Origin: an uncultured SAR86 cluster bacterium
GTDB lineage: Bacteria; Pseudomonadota; Gammaproteobacteria; Magnimaribacterales; Magnimaribacteraceae
Assembly (NCBI GenBank): GCA_938075195.1
Contig: CALJGK010000010.1
Coordinates: 1 to 64,000, forward strand
Direction: 5' to 3'
DNA length: 64,000 nucleotides
Shown: one piece after another, positions 48,715 through 59,787 of the stretch
Layout of the letters: each line of letters opens with the position of its first letter
Numbering within the stretch: the stretch's first letter is position 1
Notes under the pieces: model-generated
What the model was told of the DNA's origin: nothing
Database searches by the model: none
Seen by the model: the letters and a program-made list of their open reading frames with translations, nothing else
Program-made: the position numbers and the translations under genes

Positions 48715-50196
48715 CTAACTTAGCTGCCTAGAGGCTTTGGATTTATCATTACGCGCATCCTCTAAATTCTTTAAGTAGTTGTCATCAATATCATCTGTGA
48801 CGTACTTTCCATTAAAGATGGAACATTCAAATTGCTTAATGTCTTCATTGCCTACCTGAGCAGCTTGAATGAGATCTTCTAGGTCTTGATAAATAAGCCA
48901 ATCAGCCTTAATGAATTCCTCTATTTCTTTCTCAGTTCTTTGATGAGCAACTAGCTCAGTAGTTGCTGCCATATCGATACCATAAACGTTCTGATAGCGA
49001 ATCGGAGGAGCTGCAGACGCAAAATAAACTTTTTTAGCACCTGAAGATCTTGCCATTTCAATTATTTGCCTGCTGGTTGTACCTCTCACTATTGAATCAT
49101 CAACGAGCAAAACAACTTTATCTTGGAATTCTAAATCAATGGGATTGAGCTTTTGTTTTACAGACTTCTCTCTTTTTTCCTGAAATGGCATGATAAAAGT
49201 TCTTCCTATATATCTATTCTTAACAAATCCTTCGCGGTACTTAATACCTAAAGTAGATGCAAGCTGTAGAGCAGATGTCGTGCTGCTATCAGGTATAGGT
49301 ATCACCACATCAATATCATGTTCAGGCCTGATCTCCATGATTTTTTTAGCAAGGAATTCTCCCATTCTTAAGCGAGACTTGTGCACAGAAATCTTATCTA
49401 TCTTGGCATCGGGTCTAGCTAAATAAACATATTCAAAAATGCATGGGGTAGGTATTGGATTATTGATACACGATTCTGTCTCCAAAACGCCTTCTGAACT
49501 TATAAAAACCGCCGAACCCGCCTCGATATCATCTATAGTCTCAAATCCCAACGAATCTAAAACAACGCTTTCTGAAGCAATCATATAGTCTTTTCCTATC
49601 AAATCTGTTTCTTTAGAACCAACTATTAAAGGTCTAATGCCGAAAGGATCGCGAAATCCAACAATTCCAACACCATTGATCATTATCACAACAGAATATG
49701 CACCTCTCACTCTTTTGTGAAGCGCCCTTACTGCAGCAAATATTTCCTTTGATCCTGGTTTAATAGAGCCTTGTTTTTGAAGTTCATGTGCAAAGACATT
49801 GAGCAAAACCTCACTATCAGAATCAGTATTTAAATGCCTAAGATCTTTATGTACCAAGACATCTTTTAGTTCTTCTTGGTTTGTAAGATTTCCATTGTGA
49901 GAGATGCTAATGCCAAAAGGAGAGTTAACATACATTGGTTGTGCTAATTCTCTGTCTTCACTTCCAGCAGTTGGATACCTAACATGCCCTATACCCATCT
50001 GACCTCTCAAATTGAGTATATGCTGATTTCTTATAACATCTCTTACTAAACCTAACTGCTTACGAATAAAAAATCGATTATTAGTTGAAGTGGCTACTCC
50101 GGCTGCATCTTGTCCTCTATGTTGAAGGATTGTTAGGGCATCATAAATAACAGGAGAAACCTCTTTCTGACTTACAATTCCTACTACTCCACACAT
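48715..50196 (-). CDS. purF: amidophosphoribosyltransferase
   Basis: 493 aa; MCGVVGI N-terminal Cys, LQHRGQDAAGVAT, VVLLVDDSIVRGTTSRQIIEM. Confidence 0.98.
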   Translation of the reverse strand: MCGVVGIVSQKEVSPVIYDALTILQHRGQDAAGVATSTNNRFFIRKQLGLVRDVIRNQHILNLRGQMGIGHVRYPTAGSEDRELAQPMYVNSPFGISISHNGNLTNQEELKDVLVHKDLRHLNTDSDSEVLLNVFAHELQKQGSIKPGSKEIFAAVRALHKRVRGAYSVVIMINGVGIVGFRDPFGIRPLIVGSKETDLIGKDYMIASESVVLDSLGFETIDDIEAGSAVFISSEGVLETESCINNPIPTPCIFEYVYLARPDAKIDKISVHKSRLRMGEFLAKKIMEIRPEHDIDVVIPIPDSSTTSALQLASTLGIKYREGFVKNRYIGRTFIMPFQEKREKSVKQKLNPIDLEFQDKVVLLVDDSIVRGTTSRQIIEMARSSGAKKVYFASAAPPIRYQNVYGIDMAATTELVAHQRTEKEIEEFIKADWLIYQDLEDLIQAAQVGNEDIKQFECSIFNGKYVTDDIDDNYLKNLEDARNDKSKASRQLS

Positions 50197-50211
50197 ATCT
50201 TATATTCTATA

Positions 50212-50739
50212 TCAAAGAGTAATCTTAGGATTATCTTTATCTAGAATAATATCTGCTTTTTTTATCCATTTATCAAATACAGGTTTTGAGTATTCATAAA
50301 CTTGTATTGAATAAATCCTTGAGTAAGAATCTAGCCACCATTTATTTTGATCTAAAAAGCTTAGATTAAAGACATAAACACTACTCAATATCGCTAATAT
50401 TTTTATAGACCCAAAGAACATTCCTAAAAGTTTATCTAAACCCTTTAGCCCTATTGCCGATATTAATTTTGAGATGATAGAACCTAGAATCTTCAAAGTT
50501 AAAAAGGAGATTAGGAACATAAGGATAAAACTAATAACATTTTTTAAAGTATCTGAACCAACATAGTCCTGCACGAATGGGAACAGTAAAGGTCCATAGA
50601 GCCAAGCTAGAGCTAAAGAAAAAATCCATGCAGCGGCTGAGAAGATTTCTTTTACAAAACCATTAAAAAATCCTGCAATACCAAAAGCCATCATCAGTGT
50701 CATAGAAAACCAATCTATTAGAGCAAGATTTTCAATCAT
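50212..50739 (-). CDS. cvpA: CvpA family membrane protein
   Basis: 175 aa; four TM helices, WFSMTLMMAFGIAGFFNGFVKEIFSAAAWIFSL; adjacent to purF. Confidence 0.9.
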   Translation of the reverse strand: MIENLALIDWFSMTLMMAFGIAGFFNGFVKEIFSAAAWIFSLALAWLYGPLLFPFVQDYVGSDTLKNVISFILMFLISFLTLKILGSIISKLISAIGLKGLDKLLGMFFGSIKILAILSSVYVFNLSFLDQNKWWLDSYSRIYSIQVYEYSKPVFDKWIKKADIILDKDNPKITL

Positions 50740-51193
50740 ACTTTAGAACCTCTGGGTTGAAGCCCCCTAAATCTTTTAACTCTTCTAGAGATAATAAAGA
50801 GTCTTTCTTTAAAAGCGTAGGGCCTATGTATAAATTGAATGTATTAAGTGAATTCTTATCAAACCTTGAATAAACCTTATAGCCAAGCTTCTTTAAGTAA
50901 TCTAGATCTTCAAGCAACTTACCTTTATCCGAATAAGTTTTTACTTTAATGGTCCATGCTGGACTAAAATTTGTTCGATCACTTGAAGTGAATTCATCTT
51001 GGTTGTAAATATTCTCTGCACCTTTTTCAAGTCCTTCTTCAAGAGGAATATTGAGTTGAATTTCTGGTATTTCTTTTACAAAATTAATAGAGTCATAATT
51101 CTCGTAAGTTACTGGTTGCTTAAAAGTAGCTATAAGAATAAAGCCTAATACCAAGGATATTAAGAAATAGTTAATTCTTTTCACTATGCTCAC
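50732..51193 (-). CDS. SPOR-domain (DedD-like) membrane protein
   Basis: 153 aa; N-terminal TM, WTIKVKTYSDKGKLLEDLDYLKKLGYKVYSRF...YIGP SPOR pattern; between cvpA and folC. Confidence 0.75.
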   Translation of the reverse strand: MSIVKRINYFLISLVLGFILIATFKQPVTYENYDSINFVKEIPEIQLNIPLEEGLEKGAENIYNQDEFTSSDRTNFSPAWTIKVKTYSDKGKLLEDLDYLKKLGYKVYSRFDKNSLNTFNLYIGPTLLKKDSLLSLEELKDLGGFNPEVLKYD

Positions 51194-52421
51194 CCCTTAT
51201 CTCCTGTATTGCTTTATAACCCTCACTAACTGTCAGAAAGGATCCGAATACTACATAAAGATCATCTTTATGGTAACCGCTTTTGATCGCTGAATATACG
51301 GATTCGAATTTCTTTACTTTCTTTCCAGTTAAGTCATTGATGGAGGCTTCTAACTCAGAAGAGTTAAATCTACCATCATCTATTGAGCATACATTCCATT
51401 CTGAGATCCAATCAGAGATTTCCTTGATTATAGATCTATTATCTTTGTTGGACATGGAAGAGAAAATAGCATTAAAATTTTGATGTTCGTAATTTTTTTT
51501 AAGAAAATTAACAAGATATTTAACCGATGCAGGATTATGAGAGACATCAAAAATAAAATTATTAACTACATCACATCTACCTTTTAAAAAAGTTTTTGCA
51601 ATGACGCCTCTGTAATCTATTTCTTTTTTAGAGATTAACTTAAATGCAGTAATAGCAGCTGCTGCAGATTCAACATTTAAGTTTCGATAAGATAAGTTTT
51701 CTAAATCAAACTCATTTCCTTTAAGAGTGTAATTCCATCCTGATAAGCTTTCTTCAATTGTAAAACTTTTACCTAACTCAAAAACAGAAGAACATACTTT
51801 ATAGGCCAATGAAGTTACTGATTCAGGCATGCGCTCTGAAGCCAAGATACCTATCTTTCCTTCCTTTAAGATTGCTGCCTTCTGAGAGCCTATCTCTTCA
51901 CGCGTTTTACCCAGCCACTTTTCATGATCCATTTCAATATTTGTAATGATAGATATATCAGAATTAATTAAATTAACTGGGTCAAACTTACCGCCAATTC
52001 CAATTTCCATAATTACAAAATCTAGTTCCTCAGAGGCAAATATGTCAAAAGCAGCTAAAGTTACATAATCGAAGTATGTGAGCCTAGTATCCTTTTTTAA
52101 TTTTTCTATTTTCTTAAATGCGTTAACTATTCTTGTATCATCAACATGATTTCCATTGATTTGTATTCTTTCGTTAAATTGAATCAGATGAGGTGAAGTA
52201 TAGGTTCCAGTGCTGTAACCAGCCTCTAACAAAAAATTTTTTAAGTACTCAACCGTTGTTCCTTTTCCATTAGTCCCAGCAACTAAGATAGTTTTTTTAC
52301 CTAATGATTGTTTGATAATCTTAGAGAAAATACTTTGAAGCCTATCTAACCCAAACTCTCCCTCATCAGGTCTATTAGAGTTTATATATGTAAGCCAATC
52401 TGATAAAAGGTTGGAGTCCAT
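51171..52421 (-). CDS. folC: folylpolyglutamate/dihydrofolate synthase
   Basis: 416 aa; TILVAGTNGKGTTVEYL, TSPHLIQFNERIQING, IMEIGIGGKFDPVN, DVSHNPASVKYL. Confidence 0.95.
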   Translation of the reverse strand: MDSNLLSDWLTYINSNRPDEGEFGLDRLQSIFSKIIKQSLGKKTILVAGTNGKGTTVEYLKNFLLEAGYSTGTYTSPHLIQFNERIQINGNHVDDTRIVNAFKKIEKLKKDTRLTYFDYVTLAAFDIFASEELDFVIMEIGIGGKFDPVNLINSDISIITNIEMDHEKWLGKTREEIGSQKAAILKEGKIGILASERMPESVTSLAYKVCSSVFELGKSFTIEESLSGWNYTLKGNEFDLENLSYRNLNVESAAAAITAFKLISKKEIDYRGVIAKTFLKGRCDVVNNFIFDVSHNPASVKYLVNFLKKNYEHQNFNAIFSSMSNKDNRSIIKEISDWISEWNVCSIDDGRFNSSELEASINDLTGKKVKKFESVYSAIKSGYHKDDLYVVFGSFLTVSEGYKAIQEIRGEHSEKN

Positions 52422-52427
52422 AGAGAA

Positions 52428-53285
52428 TTATTTGTTAGAGATCAGACTGTATAGCAGCCTATGTATGGTATCTCTTAAATCTTTTCTATGTACTATTTTG
52501 TCAATTGCTCCATGTTCTAATAGAAATTCACTTCTCTGGAAGCCTTCTGGTAGTTGTACATTCAATGTCTGTTCAATAACCCTAGGCCCAGTAAAGCCAA
52601 CTAGAGCCTTAGGCTCTGCAATATTTATATCGCCTAACATGGCAAGACTTGCAGAAACTCCTCCATAAATTGGATCAATCATTACTGAAATATAAGGTAA
52701 CCTCGCTTGCCTCATCTTCTCTATTGCTGCACTTGTTTTAGCCATCTGATATAAAGAAATTAATGATTCTTGCATTCTTGCCCCGCCGCTTGTTGAGAAA
52801 CAAATCATTGGTAGTTGATTTTCTAAGGCAAAATTAACTGTATCTACAAATTTTTGACCGACTACAGAACCCATTGAACCACCCATGTATCTAAACTCAA
52901 AAGCTGAAGCTACTATTGGCATCTTCTTCAAGCTACCTTTCATGGCTATCAAAGCCTCTTTCTCATTACTTATTTTTTCAGCTGAGTCTATTCTGTCTTT
53001 ATAAGATTTAGTATCTTTGAATTTTAACCAGTCCTTAGGAGATTTTTCTTGAGAAATTTCTATCGTTTCTGATGCATCCAAAAAAAGCTCTAACCTCTTC
53101 CTGGCTCCTATCCTTATATGATGATCACATTTTGGGCATACAAATAAATTTGATTCTAGTTCGGGAACATAAAGAATATTGTTACAAGAGTTACAGCTTT
53201 GCCATAATCCTTCAGGTATTGTAGATTTCTTTGCAGTCTCCTTTCTAATGAAAGAAGGTAGAATTTTTTCGAACCAATTCGCCAT
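52428..53285 (-). CDS. accD: acetyl-CoA carboxylase carboxyltransferase subunit beta
   Basis: 285 aa; CNSCN...CPKCDHH zinc finger, [38 protein letters not shown]. Confidence 0.97.
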   Translation of the reverse strand: MANWFEKILPSFIRKETAKKSTIPEGLWQSCNSCNNILYVPELESNLFVCPKCDHHIRIGARKRLELFLDASETIEISQEKSPKDWLKFKDTKSYKDRIDSAEKISNEKEALIAMKGSLKKMPIVASAFEFRYMGGSMGSVVGQKFVDTVNFALENQLPMICFSTSGGARMQESLISLYQMAKTSAAIEKMRQARLPYISVMIDPIYGGVSASLAMLGDINIAEPKALVGFTGPRVIEQTLNVQLPEGFQRSEFLLEHGAIDKIVHRKDLRDTIHRLLYSLISNK

Positions 53286-53287
53286 AT

Positions 53288-54079
53288 TTATCCGAGTACT
53301 TCTTTTAGTTCTTTAGTTTTTTTAGCAACCATATTAAGGACATCATTGCCCTCTCCTATCAAGTCAACAAATACGCTTCCAGCAACTATACCATCAGCAA
53401 TATCCTTTACAGAAGATGCTGAAATTGCATCTTTTATACCAAAGCCAATTGCAATAGGCAGATCAGTGAATGTTTGTAATACTTCTACTTTATTTTTTAC
53501 ATCATCGGCATCTATATTACTTGCTCCCGTGATTCCTTTTACAGATATGTAATAGATATAACCCGAAGATTGTGAAGATATCTTTTTAGCTCTATCAAGG
53601 CTAGTAGTTGGTGCTATTAACCTAATAATATCAATATTATTTTTTATAGCATGATCACTAAAGTTACTACTCTCTTCCGGTGGCATATCAACAATCAAAA
53701 TTCCATCTACTCCAGCAGAAACTGCCTTGGCCATAAAAGCCTGGGCGCCCAAAGATTCAAAAGTATTCATGTAACCCATGAATACAATTGGTGTTTTTTT
53801 ATTAGACGATCGAAATTGATTAACCAATTGTAAGGCATCAATTAAGGAGGCTCCTGTCTTTAAAGCCCTTTCATGACCCTTTTGTATAGAAATGCCCTCA
53901 GCCATCGGATCAGAAAATGGTATACCTAATTCAATAATATCAGCACCTTCTTCCACCATGGTGTGCATGATTTCTAAGGTAGTCTCTAAATCTGGATCAC
54001 CAGAGACAATATAAGTTATGAGCGCTTTTCTATTTTCTGCTTTAATTTCAGAAAAAGTATCTTTGATCTTAGAGGTCAA
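53288..54079 (-). CDS. trpA: tryptophan synthase alpha subunit
   Basis: 263 aa; [43 protein letters not shown]. Confidence 0.97.
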   Translation of the reverse strand: MTSKIKDTFSEIKAENRKALITYIVSGDPDLETTLEIMHTMVEEGADIIELGIPFSDPMAEGISIQKGHERALKTGASLIDALQLVNQFRSSNKKTPIVFMGYMNTFESLGAQAFMAKAVSAGVDGILIVDMPPEESSNFSDHAIKNNIDIIRLIAPTTSLDRAKKISSQSSGYIYYISVKGITGASNIDADDVKNKVEVLQTFTDLPIAIGFGIKDAISASSVKDIADGIVAGSVFVDLIGEGNDVLNMVAKKTKELKEVLG

Positions 54080-55275
54080 AGTTCTATTCCCTCTATCGAT
54101 GCAACAGTATTAATATCCTTATCTCCTCTTCCTGAAACATTAACAATTATTGTTTGCTCTTTAGGCATTGTTGGAGCTATTTTCTTAACGTAAGCTATGC
54201 CGTGAGCTGTTTCAAGAGCAGGCATTATCCCTTCCACTTTAGTGAGCTCCTTGAAGGCCTCAAGAGCCTCCTCATCATCAGCTGCAACATATTCAGCTCG
54301 ACCTATATCTTTCAACCAAGCATGTTCTGGGCCAACTCCGGGGTAGTCTAATCCAGCAGAAACAGAATGAGTCTCAATAATCTGACCGGCATCATCCTGC
54401 ATCAAATAAGTTCTCATGCCATGCAAAATACCTTCTTTGCCATCATTCAAGGGAGCAGCGTGCTTACCGGTGCTTAACCCTAAGCCACCAGCCTCAACCC
54501 CGATCAACCTAACATTTTTATTTTCTATGAATGGATAAAATAGCCCCATTGCATTAGAACCACCACCCACGCAGGCTATTAATACATCTGGATCTTTGCC
54601 TATCTGAATCTGGCTTTGTTCAATCACTTCTTCCCCAACTACGGCATTAAAATCTCTTACTATTTGAGGATAAGGATGTGGCCCTGCAACACTACCAATA
54701 ATGTAATAAGTATCATCTACATTGGTTACCCAATCCCTCATAGCCTCGTTCATAGCATCTTTAAGTGTTCTGGTACCTGAACTAACCCCAACTACTTCCG
54801 CACCTAGAAGTTTCATCCTAAATACATTTAGCGATTGCCTTTTTATGTCTTCTTCACCCATATAAACTAAACACTCCAATCCGTGTCTAGCCGCTACAGT
54901 TGCAGTTGCTACCCCATGCTGACCAGCACCCGTTTCAGCGATAATTCGTTTCTTTCCCATGTGTTTAGCCAAAAGAATTTGACCAACAGTATTATTAATC
55001 TTGTGAGCTCCAGTGTGATTTAAGTCCTCTCTTTTTAGAAAAATTTTTGCTCCGCCCAGTAACTCCGTCCAACGTTTTGCGAAATATAATGGGGAAGGTC
55101 TTCCGACGTAGTGAGAAAGATCATCTCTGAATTCTTTCAAGAAGTTCTTATCTTTTTTTATAAACTCGTACTGTTCAGCCAACTCTTCTAGTGCAGGAAC
55201 AAGCGTCTCGGCAACGTATCTTCCTCCGTAAACTCCAAACCTGCCATTTTTATCTGGCATTATTTCTTCAGACAT
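54076..55275 (-). CDS. trpB: tryptophan synthase beta subunit
   Basis: 399 aa; [53 protein letters not shown]. Confidence 0.98.
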   Translation of the reverse strand: MSEEIMPDKNGRFGVYGGRYVAETLVPALEELAEQYEFIKKDKNFLKEFRDDLSHYVGRPSPLYFAKRWTELLGGAKIFLKREDLNHTGAHKINNTVGQILLAKHMGKKRIIAETGAGQHGVATATVAARHGLECLVYMGEEDIKRQSLNVFRMKLLGAEVVGVSSGTRTLKDAMNEAMRDWVTNVDDTYYIIGSVAGPHPYPQIVRDFNAVVGEEVIEQSQIQIGKDPDVLIACVGGGSNAMGLFYPFIENKNVRLIGVEAGGLGLSTGKHAAPLNDGKEGILHGMRTYLMQDDAGQIIETHSVSAGLDYPGVGPEHAWLKDIGRAEYVAADDEEALEAFKELTKVEGIMPALETAHGIAYVKKIAPTMPKEQTIIVNVSGRGDKDINTVASIEGIEL

Positions 55276-55891
55276 GAAAACTCCTTACTTTTTCAACAAT
55301 ATTTTTAACTTTTAGATGGTTTTTTATCCCTGGACCATCTTCGACACCAGAACAGATATCTAGACCACTGCAATTCTTAATGAGAAGAGCGTTGTGAAAG
55401 TTAGTTTCATCAATGCCACCAGCCACAAGAAAGGGTATTTCTATCAATCCGTTCAACAAAGAAAGATCAAAAGATTTACCTGTTCCTCCATAAGATACTT
55501 CATCATAGCTATCGAATATCAACATTTTAGCACTTTTATAGTCATGATTTATCTTTTCTAAATCTGTATCTTTGTTAACCCTAATCGCCTTAACATAGTC
55601 TCTCCCAAAACTTTCACAATATTCTTTTGTCTCGTCACCATGAAACTGAGGAATGGCTGTAGGTAATTTTTTCAAACAATCAGCAACAAACTCTCTTTCC
55701 TGATTAACGAAAAGTAAAAAAACCTCAATGTCATCCGATAAGTCATTACAAATATTAACGATTTTATCTAAAGGGATTAAACGTTTACTTTTATTGAATA
55801 AATTAAATCCAATAGCATTCACGCCATATTGAACAGCAATCTCAGCATCTTCAAAATTTGTGATTCCGCATATCTTGATAAAACTTTTCAT
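55268..55891 (-). CDS. trpF: phosphoribosylanthranilate isomerase
   Basis: 207 aa; [55 protein letters not shown]. Confidence 0.96.
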   Translation of the reverse strand: MKSFIKICGITNFEDAEIAVQYGVNAIGFNLFNKSKRLIPLDKIVNICNDLSDDIEVFLLFVNQEREFVADCLKKLPTAIPQFHGDETKEYCESFGRDYVKAIRVNKDTDLEKINHDYKSAKMLIFDSYDEVSYGGTGKSFDLSLLNGLIEIPFLVAGGIDETNFHNALLIKNCSGLDICSGVEDGPGIKNHLKVKNIVEKVRSFHV

Positions 55892-55924
55892 ATATAAAAA
55901 TTATAGAATATTTAAAACTATAAT

Positions 55925-56713
55925 TTACCAATTTAGTTGAGATTTAGATTTTGGTATCTTATATTTTTGAGGATACTGGGGTCCAATAAAAAAAAGACCT
56001 GACGATTTTACTGTCTTGCCTGCAAAAGTTCTGTCTTTTAATCTAAGTATTTTATCTACCTCTTTTGGAGTGATCTCTTTTTTTCCGGCCATCAACAGAG
56101 TCCCAATTATTATTCTTACCATATGAAGAAGAAATGCATTAGCCCGAAGTTCAACCGAAATAAAATCTTTATTTTTATAAATCTTTATATCTTTCATATC
56201 CCTAATAGGAGTTTTAGACTGACAGCTTGATCCTCTAAAAGAGCTAAAGTCGTGTTCTCCTAATAAATATTTTGCTGCAAGCCTCATATTATTGACACTC
56301 AGTCTGTGCGGTACGTACAAAGATCTATCTGCCCAGAGGGCTGAGGGTGTCTGACTATTTAGTATGTTGTATAAATAAGATCTATTTATTGCCGAGAACC
56401 TCGCATGAAATGAATCATCAACTTTTTTAGACCATAAGATTCTGATGCTCTTCGGAAGATAAGAATTCACTCCTCTTATCCATTCAGATTCTGATCGGTT
56501 GGCATTAGAATCAAAATGTATAACCTGCATAAAGGCGTGCACACCTGCATCAGTTCTTCCACTGCAGAATGTCTTTACTTCATGATCTGCAACTTTACTT
56601 ATTGATGTGTCAAGATGTCCTTGGACAGTCTCATTTGTAGTTTTTTGTTTTTGAAAGCCATAGTAATTAGTACCATCATACTCAACGCCTAAAGCAATCC
56701 TGGAGTCGGTCAT
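55925..56713 (-). CDS. truA: tRNA pseudouridine synthase A
   Basis: 262 aa; GVEYDGTNYYGFQKQ, CSGRTDAGVHAFMQVIHFDS, SFHARFSAINRSYLY, MVRIIIGTLL. Confidence 0.97.
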   Translation of the reverse strand: MTDSRIALGVEYDGTNYYGFQKQKTTNETVQGHLDTSISKVADHEVKTFCSGRTDAGVHAFMQVIHFDSNANRSESEWIRGVNSYLPKSIRILWSKKVDDSFHARFSAINRSYLYNILNSQTPSALWADRSLYVPHRLSVNNMRLAAKYLLGEHDFSSFRGSSCQSKTPIRDMKDIKIYKNKDFISVELRANAFLLHMVRIIIGTLLMAGKKEITPKEVDKILRLKDRTFAGKTVKSSGLFFIGPQYPQKYKIPKSKSQLNW

Positions 56714-57049
56714 CTAACTATTAATTTTTTCAAATAAGTTGCTAACTAGCCTTTTTTCTTCTTGTGTTGGATTATCTTGTAAAAGTTGAGCTAAAAGCCT
56801 CTTAGCCTCTTTTTCCTGACCCATTTCAATTAAACTCCTAGAGAGGTTGATCTTAGAAATACGCTCATCTCCTATCTCATTTGAAATGTCTGAGGTAATA
56901 GCCGGAAGTTCCTGTTTCTTCTCGTATCGTATAGCACTTAATAACAGACTAAAAATTAAAATACCAAAAACCAGTCCGCTTACACCTTCTAAATAAACTC
57001 CTGTAAGAAAAAAAAATTCAGTTTCTAAATTTAATAAAAAATTATCCAT
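56714..57049 (-). CDS. FimV-like C-terminal domain protein, minimal
   Basis: 111 aa; one TM helix then ISKINLSRSLIEMGQEKEAKRLLAQLLQDNPTQEEKRLVSNLFEKI, similar to the FimV C-terminal repeat; sits between truA and asd. Confidence 0.7.
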   Translation of the reverse strand: MDNFLLNLETEFFFLTGVYLEGVSGLVFGILIFSLLLSAIRYEKKQELPAITSDISNEIGDERISKINLSRSLIEMGQEKEAKRLLAQLLQDNPTQEEKRLVSNLFEKINS

Positions 57050-57052
57050 TAA

Positions 57053-58066
57053 TTATTCAAAGATCTCTTCTGCTATTTGTATGCTATTCAAAGCAGCGCC
57101 TTTAAGAAGATTATCCGCAACTACCCACATATTTATTCTCTTATCGCTCCATAAGTCTCTTCTTATCCTCCCAACATGAACAAGATAATCTCCATCAGCA
57201 TCTGTAGCAGCCGTAGGATAGTCACCTTCATCATTAGCATAATTGATAGAGAGTCCAGGTGCTGACTTCAGCACATCAAGTACTGCCTCTTCGGTCAAAG
57301 ATTTCTCAGTTTTAATATGAATCGACTCTGAATGACCATTCAACACAGGAACTCTTACACAAGTTGCTGTAACTTGAATCTTTGAATCAAGGATCTTATG
57401 AGTTTCTTTTACTAATTTATTCTCTTCTTTGGTATATCTATTGTCTTCAAAAATATCACAATGTGGCAAGACATTATTTGCGATTTGCTTGGCATAAATA
57501 TCGGATTTTTGTTCAGTGCTTCCATGATATGAATCTAACTGAGATAACAATTCTTCAGTAGCTTCTTTTCCTGTACCTGAAACTGCCTGCAGAGTTGTCA
57601 CATCAATTCTCTGAATATTAAATGCATCATGAATTGGTTTCAATGCAACCAACATCTGGATTGTTGAACAATTAGGATTGGCAATGATTCCAGGTAGTTG
57701 ATAATCCAAAACTAGCTTTCCGTTTACTTCCGGAACTATCAGAGGAATATGTTCTTCGTACCTAAAGCAAGAAGAATTGTCCACAACTACACATCCTTGA
57801 GATACAGCTTTAGGTGCAAATTCTGCAGAAACAGATGCTCCGGCAGAAAATAGTGCCAAGTCTGTTCCAGTAAAATCATATTCAGAAAGATCTTCGATTG
57901 TGTGTTCTTTTGTTCTAAATTTTACTTTTTTTCCCTTAGATTTTTTACTGGCAAGTAGAGCAATTTCAGCATCTTGGAAAAAATTCTCTTCAAGTAATCT
58001 TAAAAAGGCTTGTCCAACCATGCCTGTAGCTCCTGCTATAGCTATTTTTCTTGCTTTTGTTTTCAT
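57053..58066 (-). CDS. asd: aspartate-semialdehyde dehydrogenase
   Basis: 337 aa; IAGATGMVGQAFLRLL, VVDNSSCFR, IIANPNCSTIQMLVAL, VRVPVLNGHSESI. Confidence 0.97.
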   Translation of the reverse strand: MKTKARKIAIAGATGMVGQAFLRLLEENFFQDAEIALLASKKSKGKKVKFRTKEHTIEDLSEYDFTGTDLALFSAGASVSAEFAPKAVSQGCVVVDNSSCFRYEEHIPLIVPEVNGKLVLDYQLPGIIANPNCSTIQMLVALKPIHDAFNIQRIDVTTLQAVSGTGKEATEELLSQLDSYHGSTEQKSDIYAKQIANNVLPHCDIFEDNRYTKEENKLVKETHKILDSKIQVTATCVRVPVLNGHSESIHIKTEKSLTEEAVLDVLKSAPGLSINYANDEGDYPTAATDADGDYLVHVGRIRRDLWSDKRINMWVVADNLLKGAALNSIQIAEEIFE

Positions 58067-58067
58067 A

Positions 58068-59153
58068 TTAATTTAATTTTTCAATAATTTTGTTACCCAT
58101 TTGAGACGTAGAAAGTTTACTATCTTTAGGTCCTTCTAAATCATGTGTTCTAAAACCTTCCGATAGAACTTCTTCTATGGAGTTCTCAATTGCTAGAGAT
58201 GCTTCTTTGGCATCAAAACTATATTTAAGCATCATAGCAACAGACAATATTGCTGCTATAGGGTTAGCTAATCCCTTGCCAGCAATATCTGGTGCAGATC
58301 CATGGACAGGTTCATACATGCCAGTATTATCAGAATTTAGAGAAGCCGAAGGTAACATACCTATCGAGCCAGTGAGCATGGCTGCTATGTCAGAAAGAAT
58401 ATCACCAAATAAATTACCAGTAACCACGACATCAAATTGCTTTGGATCTCTTACAAGTTGCATCGCTGCATTATCTACAAGCATATGAGAGAGTTCTACG
58501 TCAGGATAATCCTTTGAAAGCTTAGTCATGACTTCTCTCCACAACACACTCACTTCCAATACATTTGCCTTATCAACTGAACAAAGCGTCTTATTTCTTT
58601 TTTGAGCTGCTTCAAATGCGACTCTACCTATTCTTTCAATTTCATTCTTACTGTAGATCATGGTATTGAATGCAGACTCTTTATTGTCCGATCTTCCTCT
58701 TGGTTCACCAAAGTAGATACCTCCTGTTAACTCTCGTATGATTAACAAATCAAGATTTAAGACTTTTTCAGGCTTGAGAGAAGAAGAATCTGCAAGATGC
58801 TTAGATAAAATTGCTGGTCTTAGATTGGCAAATAAATCCAATTCAGCCCTCAAACCAAGCAAAGCTCTTTCTGGTCTGAGATGGTAGTCCAAGTCATCCC
58901 AGGTTGGCCCTCCAACTGCACCTAGTAATACAGCATCTGATTTTTTAGCAGCATCTAAAGTATCATCTGGAAGAGGCTTTCCTGTTTCTTCAAAAGCCTT
59001 TCCGCCAACTAGAGATTCTTCAATAGATAAATTTAAATCGTGAGATTGATTTACATGTATTAAAACTTTTTTTGCTTCATCGCATACCTCAGGTCCAATA
59101 CCGTCTCCAGGCAATATAAGAACTTGCTTTTGTTTATCCATTTTCTTTCTCAT
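58068..59153 (-). CDS. leuB: 3-isopropylmalate dehydrogenase
   Basis: 361 aa; [55 protein letters not shown]; start may be the internal MDKQ. Confidence 0.98.
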   Translation of the reverse strand: MRKKMDKQKQVLILPGDGIGPEVCDEAKKVLIHVNQSHDLNLSIEESLVGGKAFEETGKPLPDDTLDAAKKSDAVLLGAVGGPTWDDLDYHLRPERALLGLRAELDLFANLRPAILSKHLADSSSLKPEKVLNLDLLIIRELTGGIYFGEPRGRSDNKESAFNTMIYSKNEIERIGRVAFEAAQKRNKTLCSVDKANVLEVSVLWREVMTKLSKDYPDVELSHMLVDNAAMQLVRDPKQFDVVVTGNLFGDILSDIAAMLTGSIGMLPSASLNSDNTGMYEPVHGSAPDIAGKGLANPIAAILSVAMMLKYSFDAKEASLAIENSIEEVLSEGFRTHDLEGPKDSKLSTSQMGNKIIEKLN

Positions 59154-59787
59154 TTATGAAAATCCAAGGGGAATCTAAAATTCTATTTTTTTCAAATTCT
59201 TTTATTTGTTCAGAATGAGTTAGGCTTAGTCCAATCTCATCCAATCCCTCAAGAATGCATTTTTTTCTAAAGGGGTCTATATCGAAATGAGCAATTTCAC
59301 TGTCTACTGAGAAGATAATCTGGTTTTCTAAATCAATCTCAATTTGTTGTCTCTGCTCAGCAAGATTAAGTAGTTTATCTATTTCTTTTGAATCAAGAAC
59401 GATAGGAAGAAGTCCATTGTTGAAGCAATTATTATAAAAGATATCTGCAAAGCTTTCAGCTATTACAACCTTGAAACCATAGTCTAATAAAGACCAAACG
59501 GCATGTTCCCTACTTGACCCACATCCGAAGTTTTTTTTACTTATTAAAATATCAGAATCTAGAAACTTATCTTGATTGAGGATAAATTCTTTATTAATCT
59601 TTCTAAGGCTAACATCTTGACCAGGAAAGCCTTCATCTTCATATCTCCACGCATCGAATAGATTTTGTCCAAAGCCGCTCTTTTTAATTGATTTTAAAAA
59701 CTGCTTAGGAATTATCTGATCAGTATCAATGTTATCTCTTTCGAGAGGGACGGCCTGACCTGTATGAAATGTGCTGGTATTTTTCAT
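59134..59787 (-). CDS. leuD: 3-isopropylmalate dehydratase small subunit
   Basis: 217 aa; [32 protein letters not shown]. Confidence 0.97.
   Translation of the reverse strand: MKNTSTFHTGQAVPLERDNIDTDQIIPKQFLKSIKKSGFGQNLFDAWRYEDEGFPGQDVSLRKINKEFILNQDKFLDSDILISKKNFGCGSSREHAVWSLLDYGFKVVIAESFADIFYNNCFNNGLLPIVLDSKEIDKLLNLAEQRQQIEIDLENQIIFSVDSEIAHFDIDPFRKKCILEGLDEIGLSLTHSEQIKEFEKNRILDSPWIFINEKENG

Noticed and set aside
58177-58488. 103-aa plus-strand ORF inside leuB
   Set aside because: Antisense shadow ORF; no recognisable motif.
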